The notes under the pieces were generated by a model, which saw nothing but the letters and a program-made list of their open reading frames with translations, was not told where the DNA came from and searched no databases. A program made the translations under genes and the position numbers. DNA of 64,000 nt from Paracoccus aminophilus JCM 7686. Lineage in GTDB: Bacteria; Pseudomonadota; Alphaproteobacteria; Rhodobacterales; Rhodobacteraceae. Positions 55,282 through 63,976 of this stretch are shown here, in pieces. Where the stretch lies: assembly GCF_000444995.1 (NCBI RefSeq), contig NC_022041.1, positions 1,462,001 to 1,526,000 on the forward strand, given 5' to 3'. The number at the start of each line of letters is the position of its first letter. Within the stretch, counting starts at the first letter, position 1.

Positions 55282-56190
55282 TCAGCGGATGTCACGTTCG
55301 CCCTTGATGAAGTCGATAAATGCGCGCAGCGGTGCGGGCACGAGGCGGCTTCCCGAAAAATAGAGAAATGGCCCGGAAAACTCCTGCCACCACGGTTCGA
55401 GAATGGGTTCCAGCGCACCGCTGTCGAGATGGGGGCGCAACCAATCCTCGAAAATGGAAATGACGCCCAGCCCGGCGATTGCCGCGTCAACGGCCAGATC
55501 AAAAGCCGCGCCGGAGCGCACGACAAGCGGCCCGGACGGGTCAATTTTGACGAGCTCGCCCTCACGTTCGAAGGTCCAGGCATGGGCGACGCCGTTGGCC
55601 GAGCCGCTGCCCAGGCAGGCATGATCAAGTAGCTCGCGCGGATGCCGGGGCCGTCCCATCCGGTCGAGATAGGCGGGGGCCGCCGCGGTGGCGAAGCGTT
55701 GGCGGCGCGGTCCGATCGGAATGGCGATCATGTCTTGCGCCAGCCTCTCTTCGTATCGGATGCCCGCATCGCAACCGGCCGCGACGATATCGACGAGATC
55801 GGTTTCGGCGGTCACCTCGAGCCGGATCCGGGGATGGAGCGCGAGAAAGGGTGTGACGATCCCGGGCAGGATCAGCCGCGCGACATTGACCGGAACATTG
55901 AGCCGCAACGTGCCGCTCGGGGCATCGCCAAGCGCGCTGACCGTGTCGAGCGAGGCGAAGACTTCGGTCAATGCGGGGGCGAGCCGGTCCAAAAGACGCG
56001 CGCCTGCCTCGGTCGGGGCTACGCTGCGCGTCGTGCGATGAAACAATCGGGTGCCGAGCCGGGTTTCAAGACGACGCACGGCCTCGCTCAGCGACGACGG
56101 GCTCATCCCGCTGGCGCGTGAGGCCTCGCGAAATCCCTTGGCCTGGGCGACAGCCACAAAGGCCGACAGATCGTTCATATCGATGCGCAT
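55282..56190 (-). CDS. LysR-family transcriptional regulator
   Basis: This 302-residue protein has an N-terminal HTH (AFVAVAQAKGFREASRASGMSPSSLSEAVRRLETRLGTRLFHRTTRSVAPTEAG in pattern) and a periplasmic-binding-like effector domain from about residue 90. It is divergent from an SDR gene with 106 bp between, the usual arrangement for a LysR protein and its target. A second ATG five codons in is an alternative start. Confidence 0.92.
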   Translation of the reverse strand: MRIDMNDLSAFVAVAQAKGFREASRASGMSPSSLSEAVRRLETRLGTRLFHRTTRSVAPTEAGARLLDRLAPALTEVFASLDTVSALGDAPSGTLRLNVPVNVARLILPGIVTPFLALHPRIRLEVTAETDLVDIVAAGCDAGIRYEERLAQDMIAIPIGPRRQRFATAAAPAYLDRMGRPRHPRELLDHACLGSGSANGVAHAWTFEREGELVKIDPSGPLVVRSGAAFDLAVDAAIAGLGVISIFEDWLRPHLDSGALEPILEPWWQEFSGPFLYFSGSRLVPAPLRAFIDFIKGERDIR

Positions 56191-56296
56191 TGTTCGTCAC
56201 TCTGCACAGACTGTTTCTGGAATATGCAATTATCCTGATAGCAAACACAATCTATCTTGTCCCTCATCAGCTAGGTCACCAAACGGAGCACAGAGA

Positions 56297-57058
56297 ATGT
56301 CATCGACAGCGAAAATTGCGATTGTGACCGGTGGAAGTCGCGGCATCGGGCGCAGCATCGTTCTCAATCTGGCCAAGCAAGGCGTGTGGCCGATCTTCAC
56401 CTATCATACCCGCGCGGATGAGGCGCGCGCGCTCGTGTCCGAGATCGAGCAGAACGGCGGCAAGGCGGTTGCCCTGCAGCTTGATACCGGGAAGTCCTCG
56501 ACCTTCGACGCTTTCGCCGACAGCGTCAAAGCGGCGCTGGCCATCTGGGGTGCACCCGGTTTGGATTATCTGGTCAACAACGCCGGGATCTCGAACCATA
56601 CGCCGTTTGCCCAGATCACCGAAGAAGAGCTTGACCAGCAATATACGGTGAACTTCAAGGGCGTCTTCCTGCTTACGCAAAAGCTTTTACCGCTCATCCA
56701 GAACGGCGGCTCCATTGTGAATATCACCTCCGGCGTGACGCGGTTTGTCAATCCGAACAGCAGCGCCTATGCGACGTTCAAGGGCGCGGTTGAGGTCCTG
56801 ACCCGGTATCTCGCCCACGATCTGGGTGCCCGCAACATCACCGTCAATTCGGTGGCTCCGGGCGCGACGGCGACGGATTTCAGCGGTGGGGTGGTGCGCG
56901 ACAACCCCGAAATCAACCAGATGGTTTCAAGCAGCACTGCGCTTGGCCGTCCGGGCCTGCCCGAGGATATCGGCGGCGCGGTGGCCTCGCTTCTGACTGG
57001 CGAGACGCATTGGATCACGGGCCAGCGGATCGAGGCATCCGGCGGGCTGCGTCTTTGA
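56297..57058 (+). CDS. Short-chain dehydrogenase/reductase
   Basis: This 253-residue classical SDR has the TGGSRGIGR cofactor loop at 12-20, NNAGIS, an active-site Ser in VNITSGVTRF and YATFK (YxxxK). The C-terminus (HWITGQRIEASGGLRL) is typical. YHTRADEARAL after the second strand suggests NADPH preference. I chose the ATG at 56297; the frame is open upstream through the promoter region. It is probably controlled by the divergent LysR protein. The substrate is unknown. Confidence 0.92.
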   Translation: MSSTAKIAIVTGGSRGIGRSIVLNLAKQGVWPIFTYHTRADEARALVSEIEQNGGKAVALQLDTGKSSTFDAFADSVKAALAIWGAPGLDYLVNNAGISNHTPFAQITEEELDQQYTVNFKGVFLLTQKLLPLIQNGGSIVNITSGVTRFVNPNSSAYATFKGAVEVLTRYLAHDLGARNITVNSVAPGATATDFSGGVVRDNPEINQMVSSSTALGRPGLPEDIGGAVASLLTGETHWITGQRIEASGGLRL

Positions 57059-58141
57059 TCCAGCAGCCCGCATCGCCAACGGGGTGCCGCCTTTCCGAGC
57101 GCGACGATGGCGCGCGGTTGGCATCCTGCGAGCGATGCCAGAAGAGCATCCGCCGACGCGGCGCGTATCTGGTCATATCCTGACCGGGGAACTCACCGAG
57201 CCGGTGACTCCTCACCGTCAGATCACCAATCCTGGTCCAAGCTGAACTCTCGAAGCGCCCGCCGTGTTTCGCACCAGCCCGGCATGATCCGGTAAGCGGC
57301 GGATGCGGCCAGCACCACGGCTGCAGTCGTTTCCGGGCGGGACAGGGGAAATCGCTTTGATGGTCGAGGCCAATGATAGCATGTGGCCGCCGCGCTCCGC
57401 GTCAGTTCCGGGTTCCCGGTCGCCATGGCAAAGCGCGGGCCTATCGCCATGGCGTTAAGCTGATCCAGCGAGACGTTGAGCGGGGAAGCTGAAGACTGTC
57501 GACGGCCGTATCGCTGAGGCCTCGCGCGGCTACGACATGGGCTGCATGGACAATAACGCACCGGCCTGCACGGCCAGTCGGTCGCCGCTCGCGGAGCCGA
57601 GCACCGACGCGCTGCCCTCTGACGCTGCAACCTATCAGACCCCCACCGCTGTCGGAGAGATCACCTCCGAAAAGCCCTGTCGCAGCTTCGTCCTCTATCA
57701 GGCCTCTCCAAAGAGGCCGGAGGCGTGAGCAGAACGTGCTCTTTGGAGAGGCCTGATCGGATGGGGACCGCAGCGGGACCTAACTCCGGAACGACGTCTG
57801 GCAGTTCAACGAGATCAGGACGGATGATCCGTTGATCGACGTGCAGAGCCGCTGCTGGCAGAACCTGATGACGACCCGCAGTTTCCTCTTCACGACGGGA
57901 AGGTGACGGACGGGCATTGCGCACGTCCGCACGAAGCAGGCGCGCAGGCACGCGCTGGATGACTGGGCGGCACTCCCGAGACCAGCGCCCCCCAACGTTG
58001 CCACGGCAATACGTGGATATGACGCGCATGGCGAAGCCGCCCTTCAGCCCTTGATTTCGCCACGCCTCCGCCCTGCTCGCAACCTGCCGACTGTCATTTG
58101 CGGTGATCCTGTCGTATTGATGGCAAAACGATTCAGGTCAC
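57059..58141. other. Gene-poor region with decayed fragments
   Basis: About 1.1 kb has no complete recognisable gene. A minus-strand frame at 57223-57490 reads like protein at its C-terminal end (TCYHWPRPSKRFPLSRPETT) and a plus frame near 57790-57905 reads NDVWQFNEIRTDDPLIDVQS before a stop, but I cannot assign either. A 19-bp inverted repeat lies at 57697-57757. Together with the broken integrase to the right, this looks like a decayed inserted element. Confidence 0.5.
57697..57757. repeat. 19-bp perfect inverted repeat
   Basis: ATCAGGCCTCTCCAAAGAG (57697-57715) is repeated inverted at 57739-57757, with 23 nt between. In RNA it would be a very stable hairpin. It may be a terminator, a mobile-element end or a duplication remnant. 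Confidence 0.75.
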
Positions 58142-58423
58142 ATGATGCGAACTCATTTTGCTGCTCTTCTCGTTCTCACCATCGCATCAGGCTGTGCGGT
58201 CGGTTCTGGCGCAGTGGTCAAGGGCGCCGGGCCGAACGACCTCCTGAAGCTGCGCGACGGCCCCGGCCTCAACCATAAAATCATCATCGGCCTGCCCGAC
58301 GGAACGCGCCTGACCCGCCAGAACTGCGTGACGACCAAAGGGAAAGTCTGGTGTCGGGTGACGTTGACCGACAGGCCCAGTGTTTCGGGTTATGTTTCAG
58401 CCGATTATCTCGCCCATCGCTGA
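58142..58423 (+). CDS. SH3-domain lipoprotein
   Basis: This 93-residue protein has a lipoprotein signal with lipobox IASGC (Cys18). A bacterial SH3b domain follows: LLKLRDGPGLNHKIIIGLPDGTRL, KVWCRVTL and GYVSADYL. It would be anchored in the envelope. Its function is unknown; such domains often bind peptidoglycan or proteins. Confidence 0.85.
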   Translation: MMRTHFAALLVLTIASGCAVGSGAVVKGAGPNDLLKLRDGPGLNHKIIIGLPDGTRLTRQNCVTTKGKVWCRVTLTDRPSVSGYVSADYLAHR

Positions 58424-58601
58424 CATGACGCACCCGGCGCGCGGGTTTCAACCGAGCGTCCGGCCAGTCAGGCTGCAAGGGCTTGCGGTGGGCGATGCGC
58501 CTGCGACAGCGCGGCGATTGACGGTCCTGCGCCCTGCCCCGATGAAAGAGCCTCTGGCGGGCGGGCTGATCTGACGTTGATCGACCAGCCTCCGACAGAC
58601 C

Positions 58602-59048
58602 TCAATCGAGCGGCTTTTCGAAATAGACGCGATGAAAGCCGTCTTCGGATCTGCGCGCCACTTCGACATATCCAAGCTTAGGATAGATCGAGAGATTCTC
58701 CGTCATCTTCTCGTTCGTATAGAGATGGACCGCGCGCTTGCCGCGCACCCGTGCCTCGCGCTCGCAGAAAGCGACCAGCGCCTTGCCGACCCCGCGACCC
58801 GCAGCCTCGGGCAGGACGGCGACATTTTCGAGCAGAACATGATCGCCGTGAGCGTAAAACACGATGAAGCCAAGGAAAGCGCCGTTCTCGGCGGTGAAGA
58901 CATGGACCTGCCCCGCCGCGATCTGAGCGGCGAAATCGGCGTCCATCGGCGCGGGCCTGCGTCCGATCACGGGCACATAGCGGGCATAGGCCAGCGCCGC
59001 GCATCTGCTGATCTCTGGTTCGTCGCTGGCGACAGCCTGCCGGATCAT
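58602..59048 (-). CDS. GNAT-family N-acetyltransferase
   Basis: This 148-residue protein shows VLLENVAVLPEAAGRGVGKALVAFCEREA, with the acetyl-CoA loop (R/Q-x-x-G-x-G/A as GRGVGK), and a late LSIYPKLGYVEVAR. AAAGGAG lies five bases before the ATG at 59048; the longer open frame is not supported. The substrate is unknown. Confidence 0.9.
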   Translation of the reverse strand: MIRQAVASDEPEISRCAALAYARYVPVIGRRPAPMDADFAAQIAAGQVHVFTAENGAFLGFIVFYAHGDHVLLENVAVLPEAAGRGVGKALVAFCEREARVRGKRAVHLYTNEKMTENLSIYPKLGYVEVARRSEDGFHRVYFEKPLD

Positions 59049-59210
59049 GCGCGCTCCTTTGCGAGTAATTGCGCCAGATTGCGCCGAAATTCCCCCCGCC
59101 GCAAGCGGGGCCTCGGGCCTTGATCCGCGCGCCTCGGGTGGCCCTCGGCCGCCGCCTCGGCTAAAGCCCGTGGAGAGATCATCGCGGGTGACAGCCCTCC
59201 TGAAAGGGGT

Positions 59211-59534
59211 ATGACATTGACAATCCGATCTTTCTATCTCGCGGCGGCAATCCTCGGAACGCTGGTGCCCTGGTTCTTCTTCGGGTCCTTCTTCGCGCTG
59301 AACGGAGCTGCCCCTGCGCTCTTTGTGCAATCCCTCTTCGCGAATGGCCCGGCCGCCGGGTTCTCGGCGGATGTGCTGATTTCAATCGCGGTTTTCTGGG
59401 TCTGGTCGTGGCGCGATGCCCAACAGCACAGGGTCGCGCGCTGGTGGCTGGTTCTGCCGACGAGCTTCTGCGTCGGACTGTCCCTGTCGCTCCCGCTCTA
59501 TCTCTATCTGCGCGAAGGTGAGCGCCCGCTTTGA
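59211..59534 (+). CDS. DUF2834 membrane protein
   Basis: This 107-residue protein has three predicted helices and the DUF2834 pattern: LGTLVPWFFF, FANGPAAGFSADVLISIAVFWVWSWRDA and a final helix ending LYLYLREGE. The ribosome site (GAAAGGGG) lies very close to the ATG. The function of the family is not known. Confidence 0.85.
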   Translation: MTLTIRSFYLAAAILGTLVPWFFFGSFFALNGAAPALFVQSLFANGPAAGFSADVLISIAVFWVWSWRDAQQHRVARWWLVLPTSFCVGLSLSLPLYLYLREGERPL

Positions 59535-59613
59535 GCCACGGTTGAGTGTGCATCCGGCTGCTCGCCCGGCCCGATCCGCCTCAGGATCGTGAACAGGCCG
59601 CGACCAGCCCGGG

Positions 59614-59850
59614 TCACACGACGACGCGCTTGATTGTCGAATTGCGCGTTATCAGCGCGGCCAATTGCATCAGTTCCTCTTCCAGACTGTCGCGATCCGG
59701 TGCCACGCCGCGTGAAATGCGCACAGATCTGGCATATCCCGGCGCGATCGCGAAGGCCGATGATGACACGATCGAGACCCCACCCTTCCCGGCCTATTCG
59801 GCAAAGACGTGGGCGTTCCAGTGATCGGGTAGAGCAGTGTTACGCCCAGT
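59614..59850 (-). pseudogene. Fragment of a MocR-type (PLP aminotransferase-domain) regulator gene
   Basis: On the minus strand a frame reads LPDHWNAHVFAE, then an in-frame TAG, then AGKGGVSIVSSSAFAIAPG, VRISRGVAPDRDSLEEELMQL and ends VKRVVV-like before TGA at 59614. This is the C-terminal pattern of the aminotransferase domain in GntR/MocR regulators or class I aminotransferases. No N-terminal part is visible upstream in any frame. It is a relic. Confidence 0.6.
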
Positions 59851-59999
59851 GCCCGCTCAGCGCCTCGCCGACTCTCCCGCCGTAGCGCGATCGCCTTCTA
59901 GCCTGCCGCCGATATCCGCGTCACGGTCTCGTCAGGATCGATGCACACGCTGCCGAGCGGTGACTGGCTTATCCTTATGCTGCCCGCTAAGATCTTCGC

Positions 60000-60338
60000 A
60001 TGACAGAAATATTGCCGCCGTGCCCCGAATGCTCCTCCAGCTTCACCTATCAGGTGGATATGCTTTTCAACTGCCCTGAATGCGGCCATGAATGGTCGTC
60101 CGAGATAGCGGATGGCCAGTCCGAAGTTCGTGATGCGGTCGGCAACATCCTCGCCGATGGAGACACGGTGACGGTGATCAAGGACCTGAAGGTCAAGGGC
60201 TCGTCGCAGGTCGTGAAAGTTGGCACCAAAGTGCGCGGCATTCGGCTGGTAGACGGCGACCACGACATCGACTGCAAGGTGCCGGGGATCGGCCAGATGG
60301 GCCTGAAGTCCCAGTTCGTCAAGAAGGTGGCCGAATAG
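60000..60338 (+). CDS. Zinc-ribbon protein YjdM (PhnA)
   Basis: This 112-residue protein has an N-terminal zinc ribbon with two CPEC knuckles ([12 protein letters not shown] and [10 protein letters not shown]). The YjdM domain follows: [53 protein letters not shown]. It was linked to alkylphosphonate use by name, but its function is not established. The length fits the family. Confidence 0.93.
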   Translation: MTEILPPCPECSSSFTYQVDMLFNCPECGHEWSSEIADGQSEVRDAVGNILADGDTVTVIKDLKVKGSSQVVKVGTKVRGIRLVDGDHDIDCKVPGIGQMGLKSQFVKKVAE

Positions 60339-60414
60339 GAGTTCGCGATCTGAGGTCACGGCCTAGGCCAAGAACAGGCGCGCGCGAGATTCGAACAATC
60401 CTGGTTCCGGCTCT

Positions 60415-60756
60415 TCAGCAAGGGTCTTCGCACGGCACTCCATCGCCGTCTCGATCAAGTCGCCTGCCCCAAGGGCAGTTTTCGAGGTAACATCGCGCTT
60501 CCTCGCAACTTTTGATCTGCTTGCAATACCGACGCGGGCTGGACGAATAGGTCTGCCTGGCCAGCTCAATCAGCCGCAGGGCTGGCGAATCTGTCAGTTC
60601 AGATTGATCCTCAAGGGCGGCGGGTGCGTTGCTAGGTTGTGTTGACAAAAGGTATTCCGCTGGCCCGCGCCCTGCGCTCTGCGTTTCAAGCGCATGTCCA
60701 CCTGGGAGACATGCTCGGCACGCAACGGATACGCGAGAAGAGCCGGCAGCACTCAT
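60415..60756 (-). CDS. Excalibur calcium-binding domain protein
   Basis: The last 37 residues match the Excalibur domain: CKQIKSCEEARCYLENC, then PWGRRLDRDGDGVPCEDPC, with a DxDxDG calcium loop. The ATG at 60756 gives 113 residues. The N-terminal 60 residues look unstructured and the ribosome site is poor. The open frame continues upstream but there it is antisense to a broken integrase. It may be an extracellular or nuclease-associated protein, possibly truncated. Confidence 0.65.
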   Translation of the reverse strand: MSAAGSSRVSVACRACLPGGHALETQSAGRGPAEYLLSTQPSNAPAALEDQSELTDSPALRLIELARQTYSSSPRRYCKQIKSCEEARCYLENCPWGRRLDRDGDGVPCEDPC

Positions 60757-60774
60757 AGACGCGGCAAGCGCACC

Positions 60775-61304
60775 ACATATGGGCTTGTCATCATTCTGAT
60801 GCTGACGACCGCTGGCCGTATCGGAGCATTTCTTGAACTGACGTGGGACCGTGTAGCCTTCCAACGCAGCCAAATCAAGTTGGCAACCAACGACCTGGGC
60901 CCGAAGAAAGAGCGAGCCATGAGCCCGATGAACGCCACGGCCCGCGCCGCTCTGCAAACCGCAAAAGGCGCCCCGCTCTGACCGTTCGTGATCGAGCGCG
61001 CGGGCAAGCAAGTAGGCAATAGCAAGACTGGCTTCAGGGCCGCCGTGACGCGCGCGGGGATCGACCATTGCACGCCTCACGATCTTAGGCGCTCTGCGGG
61101 GCGTTTCATGGTCGAATCTGGAACGCCCATCGAGGGGTTGCGCAGTATCTGGACCGCTCAAATCCGTCGATCACCCGCAGCACATATGCGCAGTTTAGCC
61201 CAACACACCTGCGCGGTGCGGCAAGCTCACTCGAGTTCATTCAGCCGCTTTCAGTTCGTTGGAGCAAAAAGCAAAGACTTGCAGATGTTTCAACGATTTG
61301 AAAT
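60775..61304 (+). pseudogene. Broken tyrosine recombinase (phage-type integrase)
   Basis: Three pieces of one integrase catalytic domain can be read. Frame 1 shows TTAGRIGAFLELTWDRV (first catalytic Arg) and ATNDLGPKKERAM, stopping at an in-frame TGA at 60979-60981. The same frame continues with PFVIERAGKQVG, HDLRRSAGRFMVESGTPIE (HxxR). A frameshift near 61140 then gives ITRSTYAQFSPTHLRGAAS (catalytic Tyr) and ends about 61304. The usual LGH motif is replaced by LDRSN. The N-terminal part is missing. It ends 13 bp from the 3' end of tRNA-Arg, the classic attachment position. Confidence 0.85.
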
Positions 61305-61317
61305 CATTGGAGAAAAC

Positions 61318-61394
61318 TGGCGACCCCAGGAGGAATCGAACCCCCAACCTTGGACTTAGAAGGTCCCTGCTCTATCCAGTTGAGCTATGGGGCC
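61318..61394 (-). tRNA. tRNA-Arg (anticodon TCT)
   Basis: The minus strand folds as a tRNA: acceptor GGCCCCA/TGGGGTC, D-arm GCTC/GAGC, anticodon loop CTTCTAA, T-arm GGGGG-TTCGATT-CCTCC, encoded CCA. The anticodon stem has one G-A mismatch at its first pair. Its 3' end adjoins the broken integrase. Confidence 0.94.
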
Positions 61395-61444
61395 GCGTTT
61401 GCGTTGTCTTGGACCAGCTTTGCGGTTGAATCAACCGCTTGTTT

Positions 61445-61927
61445 TCAAGATGTCAGCTGAAGAGTCATGAAGACGCTGAACGGGTCGGCCTCATATCCTT
61501 CGAAGGGCCCGCATTCCGCAAAGCCCGCGCGATGGTAAAGACCGCGCGCGGCGGCGAAAATCGGCTGCGGCCCGGTCTCAAGGCTGATGCGTTGATAGCC
61601 TGCGGCGCGCGCATGTCCGATTACGGCATCGAGCAAACGCCGGGAGTGGCCGTGGCCGCGCTCTTCGGTCAGCACATGCATCGATTTGATCTCGGCATGG
61701 CTGTCGTCGATCCGCTTGATCGCGCCCATGGCCACGGGACGACCGTGATCGCGCAGAACGAAGAAATCGATCCCCGGCGCCACGAGCGCCTCGCGCGGCA
61801 TCATATGGATCGATTCCGGGGGGGTATCGGCGTGCATATCCGCGGTATGGCGCTGAAAGAGCAGCACCAGATCGTCACCAAGGGGGGACTCGCGGTGAAC
61901 CGCGAGCCCTGAATCTGTTGTCGTCAC
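61445..61927 (-). CDS. GNAT-family N-acetyltransferase
   Basis: This 160-residue protein shows IKSMHVLTEERGHGHSRRLLDAVIGHARAAGYQRISLETG, the GNAT core with a modified acetyl-CoA loop (RGHGHS), and a late LYHRAGFAECGPF. It resembles YbfA/PaiA-like small-molecule or amino-acid acetyltransferases. GTG start, overlapping the DUF2125 stop (GTGA), so the two genes are co-expressed. Confidence 0.9.
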   Translation of the reverse strand: MTTTDSGLAVHRESPLGDDLVLLFQRHTADMHADTPPESIHMMPREALVAPGIDFFVLRDHGRPVAMGAIKRIDDSHAEIKSMHVLTEERGHGHSRRLLDAVIGHARAAGYQRISLETGPQPIFAAARGLYHRAGFAECGPFEGYEADPFSVFMTLQLTS

Positions 61928-63438
61928 TGACCGGGGCCTCCGATGGGCATGTCGTTGACCTTTACCACACCCGGCGTGGTTGCATCAATCGCCCAGACCT
62001 GCTCGCCTTTGTCGATGCCGGGCTTGGCCAGAGCACGCGCCATGGTCAGCATCATCAGCGGCTGGCCGGCGAGCTCTTGCGGCGCGGCCTGAAGCGCGGC
62101 CTGGACATTGTCGAGGCCGGTTGCCGAGATCTTGGCGGTGCCGGTCGGGATATCGCCATCCTCAAAGCCGGTCTGCAGATCGGCGGAGTATTTGATGTTG
62201 TAATCCTTACCCGCAATATTGCTGTCGATCAGGCTGACTGCCAGCTTGCCATTGGGCAGGAACGCCTTCGAGACAGCATCCTTGTCGAGCTTGCCAAGCG
62301 GATCGTGCTTGTCATTGAGATCAAAGGCCGCGATCACCATTTTCGCCGGCGCGGCAAGGTCAAAGCCCTTGATATCGAACTCGAAATTGAGCTGCTCGGG
62401 CAAAAGCGGCACACCCCATTCCGGCAGCAGACCCTCGGGCACGGTCAGCTTGTCGAAGGACAGCTTTTCGCGCAGATGCCCATCGGGCGTAGCCCCGCTG
62501 ACCGCCAGCTGAACGCCAAGGCGATCGACGCCGAAATTGCCATAGGGCGAGGTGATCGAGACGGTTTTGACGTCCGCATCGACCGCCAGCTCGTCCCAAA
62601 GCGGCAGGGCCGCGCTCAATTTCCCGCGCAGATCCTCTTGCTGGGCCTTGACCAGATCCTCATCGGGATGGGCGACGAACCACGAGGCAAGCGTCAGGAT
62701 GCCCTTGCTTTGCAGGCCGTCGATCTTGACGTTGCCGGTGTAAGAGGGCGCCGCGAAGCCGATCTTGATCGGGTTGGCCGGATCGAGAACGCCAAGCTCG
62801 GATTGCTGGGCGACGTTCTGGACATCGAAGGTGCCGACGACATCGACGCCGCCATTGCTCGCGGCTTTGCCGGTGGTCTTGAAGCTGGCCCGTTCGATCG
62901 TCTGGTGGTCGCGCGACAGCACGGCGGGCGTTTCCGAGGGATCGGGCTCGACATATTGGCCCTGCTCATTATAGCGGCCGACCGGCGTCTGATACTGCAC
63001 CGTATCCGAGACCATATTGGTCATTTCGCCGCTCATCTCGCGATAGGCCGCCAGCGATTCGTCCCAGATCCCTTCCGAGCGGCTATGCGCGGTCAGCTTT
63101 TGATCCTGCAGGCCCTTGACCTTGACGTTCCAGGAAACATCCTGATCTTCGGTCACCTTCCAGGTGCCGTCGCCATTGTCGGTGAGATGATAGGTCATCG
63201 GCAGGATGGTGACCGCGATCTCATCGCTCGGAATTTTGGCCAGAAGCGGCGCCGGATCGATGGTCAGGTCATAGACATCGCCTGCGGCCTTGACCGTCAC
63301 GACGCCTTCGGTGGCGCTGAGATAGCTTTCGAAGACCCCTTTGAGGCGCGCCGCGCCATCATCGGTCGCAGGCGCGGCCCAGACGGCGGAGGCAGGAAGA
63401 AGAGCCAGAACGGCTGCAATCGCGTGGCGGCTATACAT
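61924..63438 (-). CDS. DUF2125 exported protein
   Basis: This 504-residue protein has a signal peptide ending SAVWAAPA. The mature part is mostly beta, with repeated lipid-transfer-like or AsmA-like strand patterns (VKVKGLQDQKLTAHS, FDIKGFDLAAPAKMVIAAFDL, AKISATGLDNVQAALQAAP). This is the character of DUF2125, common in Rhodobacteraceae. I chose the ATG at 63438 with AGGACAGG upstream. The function is unknown; it is probably periplasmic. Confidence 0.85.
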   Translation of the reverse strand: MYSRHAIAAVLALLPASAVWAAPATDDGAARLKGVFESYLSATEGVVTVKAAGDVYDLTIDPAPLLAKIPSDEIAVTILPMTYHLTDNGDGTWKVTEDQDVSWNVKVKGLQDQKLTAHSRSEGIWDESLAAYREMSGEMTNMVSDTVQYQTPVGRYNEQGQYVEPDPSETPAVLSRDHQTIERASFKTTGKAASNGGVDVVGTFDVQNVAQQSELGVLDPANPIKIGFAAPSYTGNVKIDGLQSKGILTLASWFVAHPDEDLVKAQQEDLRGKLSAALPLWDELAVDADVKTVSITSPYGNFGVDRLGVQLAVSGATPDGHLREKLSFDKLTVPEGLLPEWGVPLLPEQLNFEFDIKGFDLAAPAKMVIAAFDLNDKHDPLGKLDKDAVSKAFLPNGKLAVSLIDSNIAGKDYNIKYSADLQTGFEDGDIPTGTAKISATGLDNVQAALQAAPQELAGQPLMMLTMARALAKPGIDKGEQVWAIDATTPGVVKVNDMPIGGPGQ

Positions 63439-63976
63439 AGACCTGTCCTTATCAATCTGACGGAGAAAAGCGTGAAATCCCGCGCGCAAAGAGCGGATTG
63501 CGCTGGCTTGGGGTCGGGCCACGGCTGCGAACAGAATTCTCATCTCTGGGTCCGGGCGCTGGTTTCACACCTGAATTCGGGTCGGCGAAGGACCGGATCG
63601 CGCCGGTTGAACTCTGCCGTCTTCGCTATAACCTGCGTATTGGACTAAATGAAGTCACGGCGCCGCTTTTCTTAAGCGGGATTGTTTCAAAATGCCGGAG
63701 TTTTTCTTCTTTCCTCGTTTGGCGGCGCACGCATAGATTGATTGCCCAATAAACGCTCAGCCCCGACGTGCTCCTTCCTGCCCCAGAACGGAAATTCCTT
63801 TCGCGACCACTTGGTTATCGCCAACCGAACTGCCGGGTTCAGCGGTTGATTCGCGCCCTGCCCGACTTTGAAACCCGACGCTTGCGCGCAGAATTGCCTG
63901 CGCTCTCAGCCACCTCGGTGACTTGCAGCCCGCTATCCCATCGCCTACATCTTGCTGAACAGCGAGAGGTGACGCC
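63439..63976. other. Intergenic region
   Basis: About 540 bp with no gene I can support. Short open frames on both strands have no ribosome site or family features. It should hold divergent promoters for the DUF2125 gene and the gene starting at 63977. Confidence 0.4.

Noticed and set aside
61918..63648. 576-codon plus-strand frame opposite the DUF2125 gene
   Set aside because: It is a shadow. The minus-strand frame has a signal peptide and family features.
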